A DNA stretch of 64,000 nucleotides, from positions 68,489,142 to 68,553,141 of the forward strand of contig NC_133896.1 of the NCBI RefSeq assembly GCF_964199755.1, given 5' to 3'. This stretch comes from Larus michahellis. Taxonomy: Eukaryota; Chordata; Aves; Charadriiformes; Laridae. The notes under the pieces are model-generated. The model was given only the letters and a program-made list of their open reading frames with translations, did no database searches and was not told the origin of the DNA. This document shows, piece by piece, positions 61,382-64,000 of this stretch. Each line of letters begins with the position of its first letter. Position 1 is the first letter of the stretch. The translations under genes and the position numbers were made by a program.

Positions 61382-61860
61382 GCTCTATCTGGGACCTGCT
61401 CCGTTTGAAATACATGGATGGAAGGTGGTATCATGCGCAATGCTGAAACTGCATTTCCAACCCCATCCTTGTCCTTGTATTATCAATGACTTTACTGGTG
61501 GGATCTTCCTGTCTACTCCTAGGAGGCAGGATTGTCCAGCAGACTGGTAACATTTGCTTCCAATCTCTGTGGAGAGAAGCAATGAATGTTAGCCACCCCT
61601 GTGAAAGAACAGACGATAGTTCTGTTCTGTGGGGAAATGCATTACATTGAGTCCTCACTGATGGATGGCAGAAAAATTATTGTAGCTCATCCACTTGTGC
61701 CTTCAAAGTGCCCTCCAGCTGTACTCCTTCTATTGCACTGGATAAAAGCCATGGACAGGGTTTGGAAAATAGATTTAGATAATGTGGCAAAAATTTGTAT
61801 TGCTATTTTAATACACATTTTCAATATTTTGCTGTAAATAAATACTGCGTTAAAGATGCG
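61382..61860 (+). other. IL17RA: IL17RA 3' UTR
   Basis: About 480 bp from the stop to just after the poly(A) signal. Short compared with the mammalian gene, so distal signals downstream may also be used. Confidence 0.7.
61837..61842 (+). terminator. IL17RA: IL17RA poly(A) signal (AATAAA)
   Basis: Canonical AATAAA within GTAAATAAATACTGCG, 456 bp after the stop, followed by a TGTCT/TGTGTGTCT-containing downstream region. Confidence 0.75.
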
Positions 61861-64000
61861 TGCCTTAAACTTAGCTAGTTTAGGGCTGTCTCTACCTGAT
61901 ACGTGTGTCTGGAGGTTTTCTTCTTTTGCTGCTCATTCATTCATTTGCAACTGCATTTCCATGGCCATTCAGAAATTAAGTGGAGTAACTGAGTAGTAAG
62001 TGGGATAAACTTTTAATTAGGAGTCTTTGTAACTCTCCCTACTAGGAGGTATGTGCTTGAAAACCAGCAACAGGAAGGGGGAAAAGGGATAATGGACCAG
62101 AAAAATGGGATTCAGACTGTTTGTACAGTTATAAGAAGAATCTGGGACTGAATACATAATTACTGAATCAGGGGAATCTGGTGTATTCTGTAATGCAGTA
62201 TGGCAGTGCTGTTTGCTTTTGGACACCTTAGCACCGGGAAGACTTGAAGATGTAGATAGTGACACGCAATTAAGGAAATGAAAGACTATTTTAGAGGTGG
62301 GGGGGGGGAAGTGTAGCTTCAGTAGATGCTGTTTTAGAGTGGAGATTACAACTCTGCTAGGGGAGGCTGAGCTAAAATGAGTGCAAGATGTACATATGTG
62401 GGTATAAGCTCAAGCACAGGTACTTCAAGTTAACCATTGTGAAATATTTAATAGACGAAGGGGTTCATCTTTCAGGAGCAATGGTGGTAGCTATCAATTC
62501 CAGTGTTTTTAAAAGATTAGGCTTGAAGCACTAGAAAAAATTGTTCCCTGTGAGTGATTGCATGGTGGCCCACAGAGCACTGACTGGGTAGCAGACTAAC
62601 AGTCAAGGCTGATGTTTGCCCTAGTTGTTATCACAGTTTCTGCAGTCCAGCCCACTGGTAACAGCTTCTGAGATGTAAATACATCCAGGCCTTTCTCTTT
62701 TGTGTTCAGACAAGCTTGTCATCTTCCTGTCCTTTTAAGTTTATTTGTCAAAAAATCTTAAGGTAGTCTTATTTCAGCTTTTTAAAAATCCAGTATTCCA
62801 GAAGATAGTCTGTTCTCTTGACCTGCAGCCAATATTGTGTGTATTTTATAATTTTATTTGTTTATAACTTGTGTTTTGTTCCTTAAATTGAAAAACAAGA
62901 ATACTTTTTGCATATGTTTACTTAAACCCTTATGTCCTTAATTCTGCCTAACTCCCTATGTTAGTATTTCTTAGAGAAATCTGAGGCAAAACTGAGAGCC
63001 AGAAGTGAACTGCTGGACAAGTGCCATAACGTTCCTGCAAAGGGTTGCAGCTCTATCCAGTTGAGCTGGATACAGCTGAGGGCCCTTCGTGTGCGGGAGG
63101 TGCATGCCCCTTCAAAATGGGTGCTGAGGAAGTTTATGTGTTTGTAACTTCTGTGCAGGGCTGGCCAGTGAAGCAGGACTGTTAAGACAACTTGCTTTCT
63201 CTGTAGCCAGGTGCCTTGAAAGACTAACGAAGGGACAGTCCCTGCAAACTTCAGACTGGGTGCCACCTTCGTTTCCTGTCTGTACAGGAGTTAACCCAAC
63301 AGGAGCTAAGCAAGAGTCAGCTGTGATCTCAATGCTTCTCCAAAGAGAACCCGTTTCTCATACTATGTGACTAATTGTCATCTTGATGATCTTGCTTCTT
63401 AAAGTTTCTTTTATCTTACAGCAATTAACATGTAAATCTGATTTCTTTTTTTCCCCATGAGCCTTTCTCAAGTGGTATGAATTCCTATAAATCATTTCAG
63501 TAGATTCAATAGATTCAAGCTCAGAAGTGTCATCTGGATTTTCTTGCCTTAGTCATTCCCTTCTCAAATAACTCCCTTGGTGTTACAGCTTTTAGAATTC
63601 GCTTTCACTTACAAAAAGTTTGAGGGAAAAATCCAGATGCTATTTTAGCAATCCAACATGGGGAAATCAAGTAACTTTAATGCATCTGTTGGTCCCTGAA
63701 TGCAAAATTGGATAGCCTAGCAAGACTCAAAGGAGGGTAAAAAAGAGCAAAATCAGTCACGAGTTTCTAATTTTATTTTAACAATCTTGCTTTTTAAAAA
63801 ATACAAGTTCTGATTAATGCCGGGGGGATGCCAAGTGTCCATTGGCCACAGGCCTTATCTCTCACTTCAGTTTCCCCTCCTGGGAGTAGTCATCTCTCTT
63901 GTCAGGATAGCAAACAGAGAGCAGTAAAATGCTAAATTGCTGAGTTGTGTTACAAGGCTTGTAACAGGATCCCAAGGGACGTATGTCTCAGTATGGCACA
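61861..64000. other. Downstream intergenic DNA
   Basis: 2.1 kb without a recognised gene, RNA or repeat, apart from a G-run near 62300. Short open frames here have no splice context or recognisable product. Confidence 0.7.

Overview
The window is vertebrate nuclear DNA, almost certainly from a bird. The evidence is large phase-consistent introns with GT-AG borders, a CR1-family retrotransposon with the avian GATTCTATG-type 3' end, an avian-type solo LTR, and two genes whose exons read as clear orthologues of vertebrate CACNA1C and IL17RA. Both genes lie on the + strand, head to tail. There is no bacterial-type operon, CRISPR array or mobile gene cluster, and no undescribed system stands out.

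Region 1 (1-36475) is the 3' part of CACNA1C, the pore-forming alpha-1 subunit of the cardiac/neuronal L-type calcium channel Cav1.2. Seventeen coding exons (2007-29303, 2490 nt, all phases consistent) run from the voltage-sensing S4 of repeat IV through the S5-pore-S6 module, EF hand, IQ calmodulin site and the regulatory C-terminal tail to the TAG stop. One is a 27-bp candidate cassette exon. A long 3' UTR of about 7.2 kb follows, with several candidate poly(A) signals. A regular five-copy CCAAT-box array lies about 570 bp after the stop. Upstream exons lie outside the window.

Region 2 (36476-37660) is a short spacer. It contains a degenerate GAAA-rich repeat just before the next promoter.

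Region 3 (about 37660-61860) is a complete IL17RA gene, the interleukin-17 receptor A chain. It has a TATA-less CpG-island promoter, a signal-peptide exon, an 8.4-kb first intron carrying a solo LTR, eleven small exons, and a large last exon encoding the SEFIR signalling domain and acidic tail. The 13 exons sum to 2583 nt (860 aa). The 3' UTR is short (about 0.5 kb, AATAAA at 61837). A 5'-truncated CR1 lies in intron 5.

Region 4 (61860-64000) is downstream intergenic DNA in which I see no gene.

The two genes are functionally unrelated (calcium entry versus cytokine signalling). Points worth a second look are the helically phased CCAAT array in the CACNA1C 3' UTR, the CACNA1C micro-exon, and the paired absence in IL17RA of the two residues corresponding to human Cys57 and Cys126.
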